From: Ectocarpus siliculosus
Taxonomy: Eukaryota > Sar > Phaeophyceae > Ectocarpales > Ectocarpaceae
DNA: 12,699 nucleotides
Assembly (NCBI GenBank): GCA_000310025.1
Contig: FN648656.1
Coordinates: 69,163 to 81,861 of the forward strand
Direction: 5' to 3'
Shown piece by piece: positions 1 to 8,500 of the stretch. Every line of letters begins with the position of its first letter. The first letter of the stretch is position 1. The notes beneath the pieces were generated by a model. It saw nothing but the letters and a program-made list of their open reading frames with translations, ran no database searches and was not told the DNA's origin. The position numbers and the translations under genes are program-made.

Positions 1-778
1 CATGAACCAGTCAGAAGTGTCTCGAGAAGTGCACATGGACGCCTGTGAGAGGTTCATCTACGAGCTAGAGCAGTCCTCCAGACGCGCGCTGCAGGTGCTG
101 GTTCCACTGCACTACGGACGTATCAGATGCACGGAAGTTCTTGTATTCTCATACATACTAGGTGCTTGTGGTAAGGGCGTGTATTCATGCTGGGTGGTTA
201 GGGTGTTCCATAGCGTTGTGTGTCGGGTCAACGGGCATCACAGGATGACACTTCTGTGATACAGCACGAGATGTTTCAAGACAGGCTTTGGAGTTCGCTC
301 CATCCACTGTTTGGAGACTCCTCCGCCGCAAATCTCCGCACTGAACTCGTTTCTTTTGGTAATACGTTGTTGTGAAGCAGCGCAGCTTTACCTATGCCGC
401 TGCTGCTGTACGTAGGACAATTTCATCCCAAAGTTCAACCATGCTGCAGGAAATATTAGAACCCCAAACAGCACACCCACCCTGTCTCCCAACAGGACCA
501 CGTACACATGTACACCTTATCAGCACTGAATTTACAAAAACACGCTTGTTCTTCAAGGGTTTCAAGGGTGGCACCAAGCTTCCAAGGCATCCAGTGCGCC
601 TAACAACGCAGACGACGACAGCCATCCCGACTGCTGTACATAGAAACGATGAAAAAAAAGAAAACTACGCATGGTTTATTGTGTGTTTTTGTGTCCAGAT
701 TTTGTTTTTTTCTGCCCAAGTGGTCCCACAAGCTAGCCACGGAATACAGGCGTAACCGATTTTCTTACAAGAACACAC
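1..778 (-). other. RPT2 intron 3, 5' part (runs off the left edge)
   Basis: No Rpt2 coding similarity is visible here on the minus strand, and its frames are broken by stops. The only coding-like stretch is a short plus-strand ORF at the extreme left, listed separately. A T-rich patch lies around 660-715 on the plus strand. Length so far is 778 bp with no acceptor assigned. Confidence 0.6.
2..94 (+). CDS. possible plus-strand coding exon, unrecognised
   Basis: A plus-strand frame reads from MNQSEVSREVHMDACERF to QSSRRALQ and stops looking like protein at a CTGCAG/gtgctg junction, which could be a phase-0 donor at 94/95. The composition (charged, helical, Cys and Met present) is unlike the intronic translations nearby. 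If real, it would be an exon of another gene lying within an RPT2 intron on the opposite strand. I recognise no family, and a chance ORF is quite possible. Confidence 0.2.
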
Positions 779-985
779 CTTGTTGTGGAGGAGCACCGAG
801 CTCCCGGGCTCAAGCAGGTCCTGGTTGACGAAGCTCATCACGTTCACGTAGTACTCCGGCCCCACTGAAGACGACACGATGGCGTGGTTGTCATCGATCA
901 TCTCCTCCAGGGTCCCCACGGACAGGGGGGATCCGCGAAGGTCGTCCACCTTTTGCCGCTCCTCCTGATCCTTCTCCTCACGAGG
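779..985 (-). CDS. RPT2: RPT2 coding exon 3 (coiled-coil end and OB-domain start)
   Basis: Follows an attag acceptor and encodes residues 93-161 in phase 0, from [18 protein letters not shown] to [12 protein letters not shown]. The segment is nearly collinear with human and yeast Rpt2 (EERxKVDDLRGxPxSVGTLEE, then [13 protein letters not shown]). Pro112 sits at the cis-proline linker that orders subunits in the hexamer. It ends in AAG before a gtgtgt donor (778-773). The next exon, expected to start near VHAVxGVL, is not found between 1 and 770, so the following intron runs out of the window. Confidence 0.95.
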
Positions 986-2718
986 CTAATAAAAATTGAA
1001 ACCACATGTGGACAAGGAAGACATTTGGGCATACAGATGTCGTGACAAGTTGGGCAGGCTGTTGGGGGGGGGGAGGGGTGCTGGGGGGAGGGGAGGACAT
1101 AGTCGCGTGGCGCTCGCTTCCTTCATCGTGCTGCTCTCGCCGCGAGGCTATTTTTTTTAAGTTATTGACGGCCTCCAACAACACGAAGTGCGAAACTATT
1201 TAGAAAATGTGGGTGAGTGGCGGGTGACAACGCCATTAGAGAAGATGCCTGTGCATCGATCCAGCTCTGCTAGCCTGTAAGTGTCACATCAGTTTGGCTG
1301 ACGAAAACGGACGCCTGTATGTATGCACCACATGGATGTGGCTGACTAAATATAGGTACCCTATGGCATGCTGGCGCGTGTCGCATAACTAAATTGATCT
1401 CCGGTGCTTGTCTGGGACAAACTGCGCCCTCGCTACTGCCGTGAACAATTCGTGCGCACAGATCATCGTCCACTGGACGAACGCCGAAATCACCTTGAAA
1501 ACCTCCTGGTTCCGAATGTACTCCTTCTCCAGCATCAAAAAGTCCTTGATCCGCTCCAGCTTGAGGAGGCGTAGTCGACACTTCGCCGTCGGGAAGACTT
1601 GTTTTTCGACCGACCGAATAGTATATAGTGGTGGGAACAGCGCAAAAGAAAAAGGGTACAGCAGTAAGCAATTATATACGTAGTAACGCGGGTCTCGTCG
1701 TTTTCAACAGAATCCTTTGGTTCTAGACAATGTGTTGGACGTTTTCTCGCGTAACTCCTTGGGGCACGTATTATTTACTTCTACATAGTTTATTTTAACT
1801 TCTACATAATATATTTAAAAAACTGTTGTCACAAAGGCTTGGCCTTCATACGGCACTGTTGTACATGTATCAGGTCTGGACCTCAAATGATGATACCGAA
1901 GTGATGCTGCTGTAGGATGACACGTTGCATCTTACAGAATTGGCGCGGCTCCTGGTGCTTCATCCAAGGAGAGTCGTGTAACGTCAACATTTCGGAGGCT
2001 CACCCGGCCGGATCGAGCAGGGTGGGTGCGGGGTCCAACAGATGGTACGGTATCGCCAAGCGTCAAGAACAGACAACGCTACTTCACGACCAGACTACCG
2101 TAGGTGACTTAAGATACCACACCCCCTGGACCGAGCTCGTCCTTCCGGTGCTAAATAGTGCGGCTGAAGCTCGGGTCTACATGTACAGTTTCGTTGAACG
2201 TGGGCTTAAGCGGGGCTATAATAGCGCGTGCTCAGGTCGCAGGTTGAGAAGAAAATGGCTACTGCTGTATTTAGCATACCATATGCCTGATGGACGTTGA
2301 CATCGACGATGTGCTGTGAGTGATGCTCGGTCGCCGTCTGCTTGAAAGGACAAAGCTCTCTCGAGATTTGCCCTGTGCATTCTTCATCAACAAGCTTGCT
2401 GGCACTGCATCTCTCTCTAGCACACGTGCAGCCCCTGGCTGCGATCAACAAGCGCTGCCTTTCACGAGAGATCGGCTACGGCACGGCGGCAGAATGCCCT
2501 GGAACGCACAGCAGCAGCCCCTTTGGGGCCCATTTCATTCACACACCTTGGGGAGTCCGTACCGCTACCGACGGCCCTTTCTTCCTCTTCTTCTTGCCAG
2601 TCCTCATCGGTGGCCGGGGCTCGAACTTCTTCTTCTTCTTCTCATCCTTCTTGTCGCCCCCCGGCCCCCCAGGCGGTCCTCCGGGTGCTCCCGGTAGTCC
2701 GCTCGCCCCTTGACCCAT
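779..2718 (-). CDS. RPT2: 26S proteasome regulatory ATPase subunit Rpt2 (PSMC1), 5' part, three exons
   Basis: Join on the minus strand of 2718-2547, 1597-1494 and 985-779; the frame is continuous (intron phases 1, 0, then 0 at the last donor) and gives residues 1-161 of a protein that is usually about 440 long. Rpt2 is one of six AAA+ ATPases in the base of the 19S regulatory particle; it unfolds substrates and helps open the 20S gate. Visible: an MGQGAS start, a Gly/Pro-rich stretch, a Lys-rich block, the Rpt2-type coiled coil (KLERIKD, residues about 72-78), the linker around [15 protein letters not shown] and the OB-fold start [17 protein letters not shown]. Pro112 corresponds to the conserved linker proline of Rpt2, Rpt3 and Rpt5. 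Walker A/B and the C-terminal HbYX motif lie left of position 1, so this is an edge truncation, not a broken gene. The family assignment is very secure; the organism is not. Confidence 0.95.
986..1493 (-). other. RPT2 intron 2 with a G/C homopolymer tract
   Basis: This 508-bp intron lies between exons with matched phase-0 ends: gtgatt donor at 1493 and attag acceptor at 986. It carries G runs of about 10, 4, 6 and 4 bases on the plus strand between 1064 and 1093, i.e. a C-rich tract in the RPT2 sense strand about 80-110 bases before the acceptor. No other coding signal is seen. Confidence 0.8.
1494..1597 (-). CDS. RPT2: RPT2 coding exon 2 (coiled coil)
   Basis: Begins after an acaag acceptor and encodes residues 59-92, from [10 protein letters not shown] through [18 protein letters not shown] to EVFK. 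The core matches the [15 protein letters not shown] signature of Rpt2 N-terminal coiled coils, which pair with the neighbouring Rpt1 in the ATPase ring. The 104-bp length (2 bases plus 34 codons) fits the phase-1 donor upstream and the phase-0 gtgatt donor downstream (1493-1488). An acceptor 18 bases further in (cgaag before TGT) is possible but would break the phase. Confidence 0.92.
1598..2546 (-). other. RPT2 intron 1
   Basis: At 949 bp this is the longest complete intron of the window, gtgtgt donor to acaag acceptor, splitting codon 58. It contains an AT-rich pocket (about 1765-1822) with an 11-base direct repeat listed separately. Open frames on either strand here have no recognisable protein features. 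Confidence 0.8.
1777..1808. repeat. short direct repeat in an AT-rich pocket
   Basis: acttctacata occurs at 1777-1787 and again at 1798-1808, 21 bases apart, within similar TTATTT surroundings. It looks like an imperfect tandem duplication of about 21 bp in RPT2 intron 1. Confidence 0.6.
2547..2718 (-). CDS. RPT2: RPT2 coding exon 1 (start codon, myristoylation-type N-terminus)
   Basis: Encodes residues 1-57 plus the first base of codon 58. The ATG at 2718-2716 is chosen because it yields MGQGAS, the N-myristoylation pattern found in Rpt2 of yeast, animals and plants (Gly2, Ser6). A Gly/Pro-rich insert (residues about 7-21), a run of lysines (about 27-31), FEPRPP and a second basic block GKKKRKK follow, in the order expected for Rpt2. 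The exon ends CCCCAAG before a gtgtgt donor (2546-2541). The donor is phase 1 and matches the phase-1 acceptor of exon 2, restoring Val58 in the conserved V-x-P-x-x-x-CRL context. Confidence 0.93.
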
Positions 2719-2978
2719 CGCGAGTCAACTGCAGTCCGGACTAGCCTCCCTCCGTGATTTACGGGTCCTCCGCAACAGGGAGGATCTGAGAAGGACAAAT
2801 GACCAGACAAAGAGATGTGAGCGAGGAATTCTTGAGCAATGCTGCTGTTGTTGCAGCAGAGATCCACGGTGCGTCTACCGACCCTGTCTAGACCACTTGC
2901 AATGCAATAGCTGTTGCTGGGTGCAGGTGTACAGCACCCGCTGCGCTGTCCTCCCCGTCCTACGTCTGCCGGGTGTCG

Positions 2979-3019
2979 ACGTCAAAAAACGCTTTGTCTC
3001 AACGTCAAGAAACGCTTTG
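2979..3019. repeat. 18-bp direct repeat with ACGTCA core upstream of RPT2
   Basis: acgtcaaaaaacgctttg at 2979-2996 recurs as acgtcaagaaacgctttg at 3002-3019, one mismatch, 23 bp start to start. A third partial copy (acgtcaagaaaatgcgc) begins at 3378. The pair lies 261-301 bp upstream of the RPT2 ATG. ACGTCA is a bZIP/CREB-type half site, so a regulatory role is possible but only inferred. Confidence 0.5.
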
Positions 3020-3195
3020 GTCGTTGAATTTTGCAAGATGAAGACAGCAGTTGGCATACCAGCGATCTCGCAGTCTTAAAAAGTGACTCATACCTTGATT
3101 TCCTCGAGCCTAGTGTGCTCACGAAGTCGCGCAGTAGTTCTCTATCGAGCTGCTGTGCCTGGGTTGTCGACCCAGAATTCCGCAGATCGGCCCGC

Positions 3196-3214
3196 ACCCC
3201 CCAGTTAGGGGGGT
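3196..3214. repeat. perfect 7-bp inverted repeat (C6/G6 hairpin)
   Basis: An A plus six C, a five-base AGTTA loop, then six G plus T: a GC-rich hairpin with 7-bp arms. It is followed at about 3245-3262 by a second short imperfect C/G stem around a ttc loop. Between genes, these could act in a UTR or be chance; no T-tract follows. Confidence 0.5.
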
Positions 3215-4434
3215 TGTGAGGGGTACCTGTATTTCCCTCACGGAGCCCCCTTCGGGCGGTTTGTTTCGGCTGATGATCTCCACCTGCCTCTCCTTTTCAC
3301 GCACACGCACGTATCATCACTGTTGCACGTGTAGGCTTGTAGGGCACCGTATACCAAGGGTCCTGCTCTACATATCGACGTCAAGAAAATGCGCACATGA
3401 ATTGTTACAGGCAGGGCCCGTGCCTAGTGTGATCCCATGATCGATTGGCCCTTGCTCTCATCAACGCATGAAATATGAAAGATTAAGATTGTTGGACGAA
3501 CGACGGGTAAAAAGATCGGATTCGGCCGGTGATTCGAAGTGACCGTCGGAACGTCGGCACAGCCCAGCTGGTGTCGATCTTCTCGACCACCGTTGCTTCA
3601 GCAGCAACAGCACCCTTGGGAGTAAACTACAGCAGTAGGCCCCAACATCCGTTTCGTGAGGGTAAAAGGTCTGGCACTCCCTCCCGTGTGCTTGGCTCTC
3701 TCTTCGAGTGAACGTGTCGCCTCTCTGCTCCGAAGCGTTGGGCTACATCCCGGTGTCCAGCGGAGTACATTCGTACCACAACAGCTCAAAAGACGAAACT
3801 TTATCAAGCAAACCGACGTGCCGCTGTCGCGCACCTTAGGTGCTCTTCGGCATTCATTCGTCAAGGCTCGTTTCCCTCGCAATCGATTCTGACGCCAGGT
3901 CTACACCTACTTCCGTACAAACATTTTTCCCGAGATTGTTGCGGAGATGGCTTACTGCGTGGACAAAACCTGCGTTCCTGAACCGACCATGGTCCGAATT
4001 CTACAGTATTTCGGGACAGTCGGTGTATCTCACATATCTATCCGCCATCGCTTAGGTTGTGGTCGATGGCACGGTCCGACTGCGCGCGCAAGTCTGAATG
4101 CAGACTACGTATTTGTTGACAGGGACAGTAGGACAAAATGCGTGCGAAACAGCCCGAGGAAGCACAACTTTTCCTATTTGGTGTAGAAAACAATGGGTTC
4201 AAAAACAAATGCCAGACGGGAGGAAAATCTGTCCGAAGAATGTACAGACAAAACTACAAGATACACAAAAATGGCCAAAGCACCGTCTTATCGAGCCTGT
4301 TTTCCACAAAGGGGAGATAATTTAATTGTACTCAAACACACAGGAAAGCTACATTGAATCCATCACCACCTCATGCCGAATATTGTCTGCCAGTTGGTAC
4401 AGTGTAGTGCTTCCGTGAGGGAACAAATTCGAAT

Positions 4435-5544
4435 TCAACCGTTGCCCGCCCGTAACTCGGCCATCTTGTGCGTGATAGGGCCCATGTACATGGTGCTCAA
4501 TCCCTCTACATCGTCCCCTCCACTAGCCTCGGACCCTCTCCGGCTATTGACCAACCGTTCGCCACCCACGCCCGACGATGGGATCGATCTAGGACCCTCG
4601 TTCCCCCTGGACAGCTTGCGGTACCCGAAAGGGTTGTTTTCGGCCCCCCACTCCCCCTCCTCTCGAGTCGATCTTGTCTCTGCTCCGCCGCTTGTTCTTC
4701 CCGCGTGCGCGCCGTCGCTGCCACTCCCACCCGATGGATTTCCACCAGCATTCGAACCTCGATTTCCGGTCCTTGCGTCTTGTTCTCGTCCTCCTGCTGC
4801 TGCTTCTCCTCTTTGTATTCCTCCCCCTCCACCTCTTTTCCCTCCTCCTTCCGCAAGGCGTCGCTCGAGGGCTGCTAGCCTCTCCTCGTACATGGCGTGA
4901 ACATTTCTTCCGGTAGCGGCTGGACGGTTTTGTCGTGGCGGCGGCGGCCTGTTTTGTGCGCCTTGGTACCGCCGCGCAGCGTTTGCCCTCCCACTGCTGC
5001 TACCCGCACCCCCACCACGAGATGGTCTGCGTGGATGCATCTCTACTTCGTGCCCACCCCGGCCTTGATCGCCCCCGTCGCCACCTGCCGGCGCTGTCCC
5101 GTTTGGTTCACTTCCGTAGCCACCGGTGTCATCCTGTGTACCATCGTTGTGTTCGGTTCCGCCACGACCACCTCCTCTTGCAGCCGCTGCCGCCGCCCGC
5201 GCACGACTCGCATCGGTCGCTCTCGCCCGCTCCTTCCTCATCCTGTCCACCAACTCCGACGTTCCCAGCCGCCCGTGGACCCTCCCCGTAGACCCGAATC
5301 CAGACTCCGCCGGGCGGCCGTCGCAAGGTCGTCCTTGTCCTATCTTGGGGGAAGGCTCGTCGGCGGGTCTGTCCGGAGCGTAGGAGAAGACTCCCCACTC
5401 GCCTTCGCGCTTTGGTCGCTTGATGGCGATCGGGGTTCGGTCGACCGCTGATTGGCTGCCGCCGCTTCTCCGAGCGTTCAAGTCGGCGTCTGCTCGCGCG
5501 CGCCGTTGCTCGGCTGCTAGGGCACGCCTCGCCTGCGCCCGGAT
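4435..5544 (-). CDS. IQ gene exon 7: end of coiled coil and Gly/Arg-rich C-terminal tail
   Basis: Encodes residues 953-1321 and the TGA stop at 4437-4435, after an acceptor with a long pyrimidine tract (cacccccaccctcacag). It starts with a basic helix (IRAQARRALAAEQRRARADA), then a long Gly/Arg/Asn-rich tail interrupted by an Ala run (residues about 1069-1074) and a second short helix, MYEERLAALERRLAE (about 1171-1185). Two related motifs, REGEWG near 999-1003 and REEGEWG near 1246-1252, bracket the tail. Long plus-strand open frames over this exon are GC-driven shadows. Confidence 0.85.
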   Translation of the reverse strand: MRAQARRALAAEQRRARADADLNARRSGGSQSAVDRTPIAIKRPKREGEWGVFSYAPDRPADEPSPKIGQGRPCDGRPAESGFGSTGRVHGRLGTSELVDRMRKERARATDASRARAAAAAARGGGRGGTEHNDGTQDDTGGYGSEPNGTAPAGGDGGDQGRGGHEVEMHPRRPSRGGGAGSSSGRANAARRYQGAQNRPPPPRQNRPAATGRNVHAMYEERLAALERRLAEGGGKRGGGGGIQRGEAAAGGREQDARTGNRGSNAGGNPSGGSGSDGAHAGRTSGGAETRSTREEGEWGAENNPFGYRKLSRGNEGPRSIPSSGVGGERLVNSRRGSEASGGDDVEGLSTMYMGPITHKMAELRAGNG

Positions 5545-8500
5545 CTGTGAGGGTGGGGGTGTTAGTTGAGCGTGAGTTACGTGTTGCACTAACGTTTCGG
5601 AGGTGAGCGTGTAGTCGGACGAGGGGGGCGTACTCTCACGTTCTTCATGCCTTAGCGGTTAGACTATTGGACACGCGTCCTCGACAGGACGGAGCATTGT
5701 TCCCGTAGGACCGATCACCAATCGTTACTTCTTACTTACCAAAGGTGGCTCAATATCGTTTTCCCAACCCGTTATATCCTATGGATATCGCTTCCCCCCT
5801 TTTCAGCCCACTTCCTATACCCCAGTACAGCTACCGTCTTCTCCGGCCTATTCCGAGCCTAAAAAATCTCGATGTACCTTCCTATAAAGGTCAGCCGTTC
5901 ATCAACTTCTGCGTGAGGTGGCTAAGACGTCAGCATCATCCTCTCTTAGGTGAGAATGCTCCGTTTACGGGTACGTTAGGACCAGCTGTGATGTGCTGTC
6001 TGGCCATGTGTCCAGAATAGTAGCGAACATCCAAAGAGCGGGCCACTTTGCAGCACGGCGACACTCGTGACATGAAGTGGCAGACCGTTTCACCTTGGCG
6101 GCGTAGTCGGCTTGGCGGGTGTGCTTCTCCTCCACCTCCTTCCGCTTCAACACGTCGACCTGATTTAGCCACAAGTCGAAAAAAATGCGGGAGAGGCGAA
6201 AGGAAATCGGAGCATACATTATAACTGCCCATCTTGCAAGGATTTTAGGGAATAAAGTGCTCACCTACCAGGGTCCAGGCTAACGAGAACGAGAAGTTTC
6301 CGCGAGACAGACCCGGGGGTTCGTTGCCGGCATGGGCACGTTGTTTTCCTTTTCGCAACCGGTTGTTTCTGTATGAAGGCGAGGGGGTATGGGGCCTCTT
6401 TTTATTTTCTTACCCTAGGCCCTAACTCTACGAAGGCACGTACGCCATGTCACGTCACCCAACCTTACGAAATAGCATCCCTACAGTAGTTCGAAAGAAG
6501 AACGTTGCGGAACTTACGTCCCGTCTCGAAACTAGATCTACGTTCACCATAGTGGAATGCATGCCCTAAGTAAGGTTAAGGGTTCCAAAACTGGACCCCG
6601 TCGCTCGTTGACGTGCCTCTTTTCTTAGCCGTCTCTCCTCCAGGATCCTTTCCCGAAACGTCGACACGTGCCTCGGCTTCCGCCTCGCCCGCGCGTCTCC
6701 CAGCCCCCCGCCCCTCTCCAGCGGCGGCAACGAGACCGCCGTAGCCCCATCGTCACCCTCTGCCCCCATCTGCCCCCCACCTATCGCTCCTTGTCCGTGC
6801 TCCCCGTTGTTCCACGGGGCATCCGCGGAGGAAGATCTGCTGGGGCTAGAATTTCGGGATTCCCCCCGCCTCCGTAGCAAGCTGGAGGGACCCGTCGTCG
6901 GTGAGGGCGGGGAAAGGGTTGAAACCGTCATCGGACAGGATGGGACTGCTGTAGGTAGGTGGTGAGGTGGAAGACCGGAGGGTGCACAAGTCAACGTCTA
7001 CCTGCGAGGGTAATACTAGCTTACGAGGGTGTGGAATCGGTTTGGGACGGGGTCCATATGTGCGTGTCTTAAAAGGCTTGGGGATCCTACGACGAAGCAG
7101 TGTTTGTTTCAGTCACGGTTGCCAAGGATGTGCGGGGTCAAAATGCCACGTGCTCCTCCCCGTACCTTTCCAACCAGCTAGGTTCTACGAGTTTGAAAGG
7201 AATGCAGAGATTGAAGAATTAGCCGTACGACTCTAACGCGACCAGTACACCTTGTTTTTGAGGGTATGTCACTTGGAGGATCGTGGTGTTTTTGCACTAT
7301 CGAAGCCATATCTCAAACTGAAATGATAGGAAACCAACGGTCAGACGATCCGTTGCCAAAGGCCTCGCACCCTTCTTCCTCTTGAAGGCGCTGCAACCTT
7401 TGCTGACGCCTCTTCATGTCTTCCATCACCCGAGCTCGTTTGGCCTCCAAAGCAGACTTCTCGGCCATGGCCTGCCTTTCGCGCAGTTCCTGCAACGCAG
7501 AGCGGTGTAACGTAGGTGTAACGCGCACCGTGGTTACTTCTCGAATGTTAGGTGCTGCGTACACACACCACAGAGGGTGGCCAACCCGATGTGGATAACC
7601 GAGGCGTCATTTGCTCGAGGGCACGGTCATCAGAACCCCCGGGACATGATCCTTCGACGATATGAAACGGCCTTGTGGCCTTACAATAAAATAATACGTT
7701 TTTCTACCCTCCAATATCCCAGGAGAAACACGCAGGCTTCCCACGGGTGCAAACAAAAAGGCAGCCACAAGCATGCAGTAGTACATGCCTCCGCCTTTAC
7801 GAGGTCGGCCTGAACCGCCTGTAGCTCTCGCTTTGACTCTTGCTCCTTCGCCATCGCACGGGCCCGTCGCTCTCGAGCGTGCCTTCGTGCCTGCTTCGGT
7901 TGGCATGCGTACAGACAGATCAGGGAGCGTTGTCGACTAGACTATGGTTACGTTTGTAAGCGGATCCGGAAGTTGGACAGAACAACATCGCTTTGAACCA
8001 CCTGGTCTACTCAACCCCTCAGCACAACGGAAGTATGTTGGCTTCCTGCCTGTCGTACCCCCCCACCTGTTCGCGCGCCCGTTTCAGCATCTCTTCCTCG
8101 GTGCCTCCGCGTCCACTGCTGCCGTGATCCTCACCATCTTGTCCTCTATGTCGTACCCCCCCTGCGTGGCGTTCCTCCGCTCTGCCGCCCTCCCCCTCGG
8201 TGGACAAATCGTCCATCGGGCGGGGGGTGCGCGACTTTGGGCTGCTTCCGTCGGCGTGGCCGTGGTCTGCTGACCCCCTCTCGTTCCCGTCCGTGACCCA
8301 AAACGCAGACTGAGCCGGGGACGGATGTCGGCGGGGCTCGGAGTTCGTCCGCGGGGGCGAGCGGAAAGCGTTCGATTGCGACTGCTGGGACTCCTCTTCC
8401 GCCTCTGCGGCTGCCTCGGCCGCTTCCGCGGCGTCCGCCGCCGCCTCCGCAGCCTTTACCGATGCCGCCGCTGCCCTCGCGGCCTCCTGCGCCGCCGCCG

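Larger units (their letters stand above)
2719..4434. other. intergenic region between the IQ/coiled-coil gene and RPT2
   Basis: About 1.7 kb between two genes that both read leftward. It should contain the 3' UTR of the IQ gene (right side) and the promoter and 5' UTR of RPT2 (left side). Neither strand has an ORF with recognisable motifs or good splice context. Short structures are present: a CTGCTG/CAGCAG hairpin at 2842-2859, the ACGTCA-type direct repeats at 2979-3019, and a C6/G6 hairpin at 3196-3214. I see no TATA box placed convincingly and no clear polyadenylation signal. Confidence 0.6.

Noticed and set aside
3598-4325. Overlapping small ORFs on both strands in the spacer right of RPT2
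   Set aside because: Cys/Arg/Ser-rich translations without motifs, splice context or continuity; typical of non-coding sequence.
4373-5451. Several long plus-strand open frames (up to 184 codons) opposite the last IQ gene exon
   Set aside because: They are antisense shadows of a GC-rich, Gly/Arg-coding exon; no domain, no start context, and the minus-strand frame is longer with clear splice phase.
5653-5705. tRNA-like stretch (tagcggttagactattgg ...)
   Set aside because: A loose A-box match, but there is no B box (GGTTCGA type) at the right distance and no closing acceptor stem.
4435-8067. Assignment of the coiled-coil protein to a centrosomal family such as CSPP1 because of NPFG and charged helices
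   Set aside because: The diagnostic GAGAP-type segment and other family blocks are not visible; similarity is only compositional.
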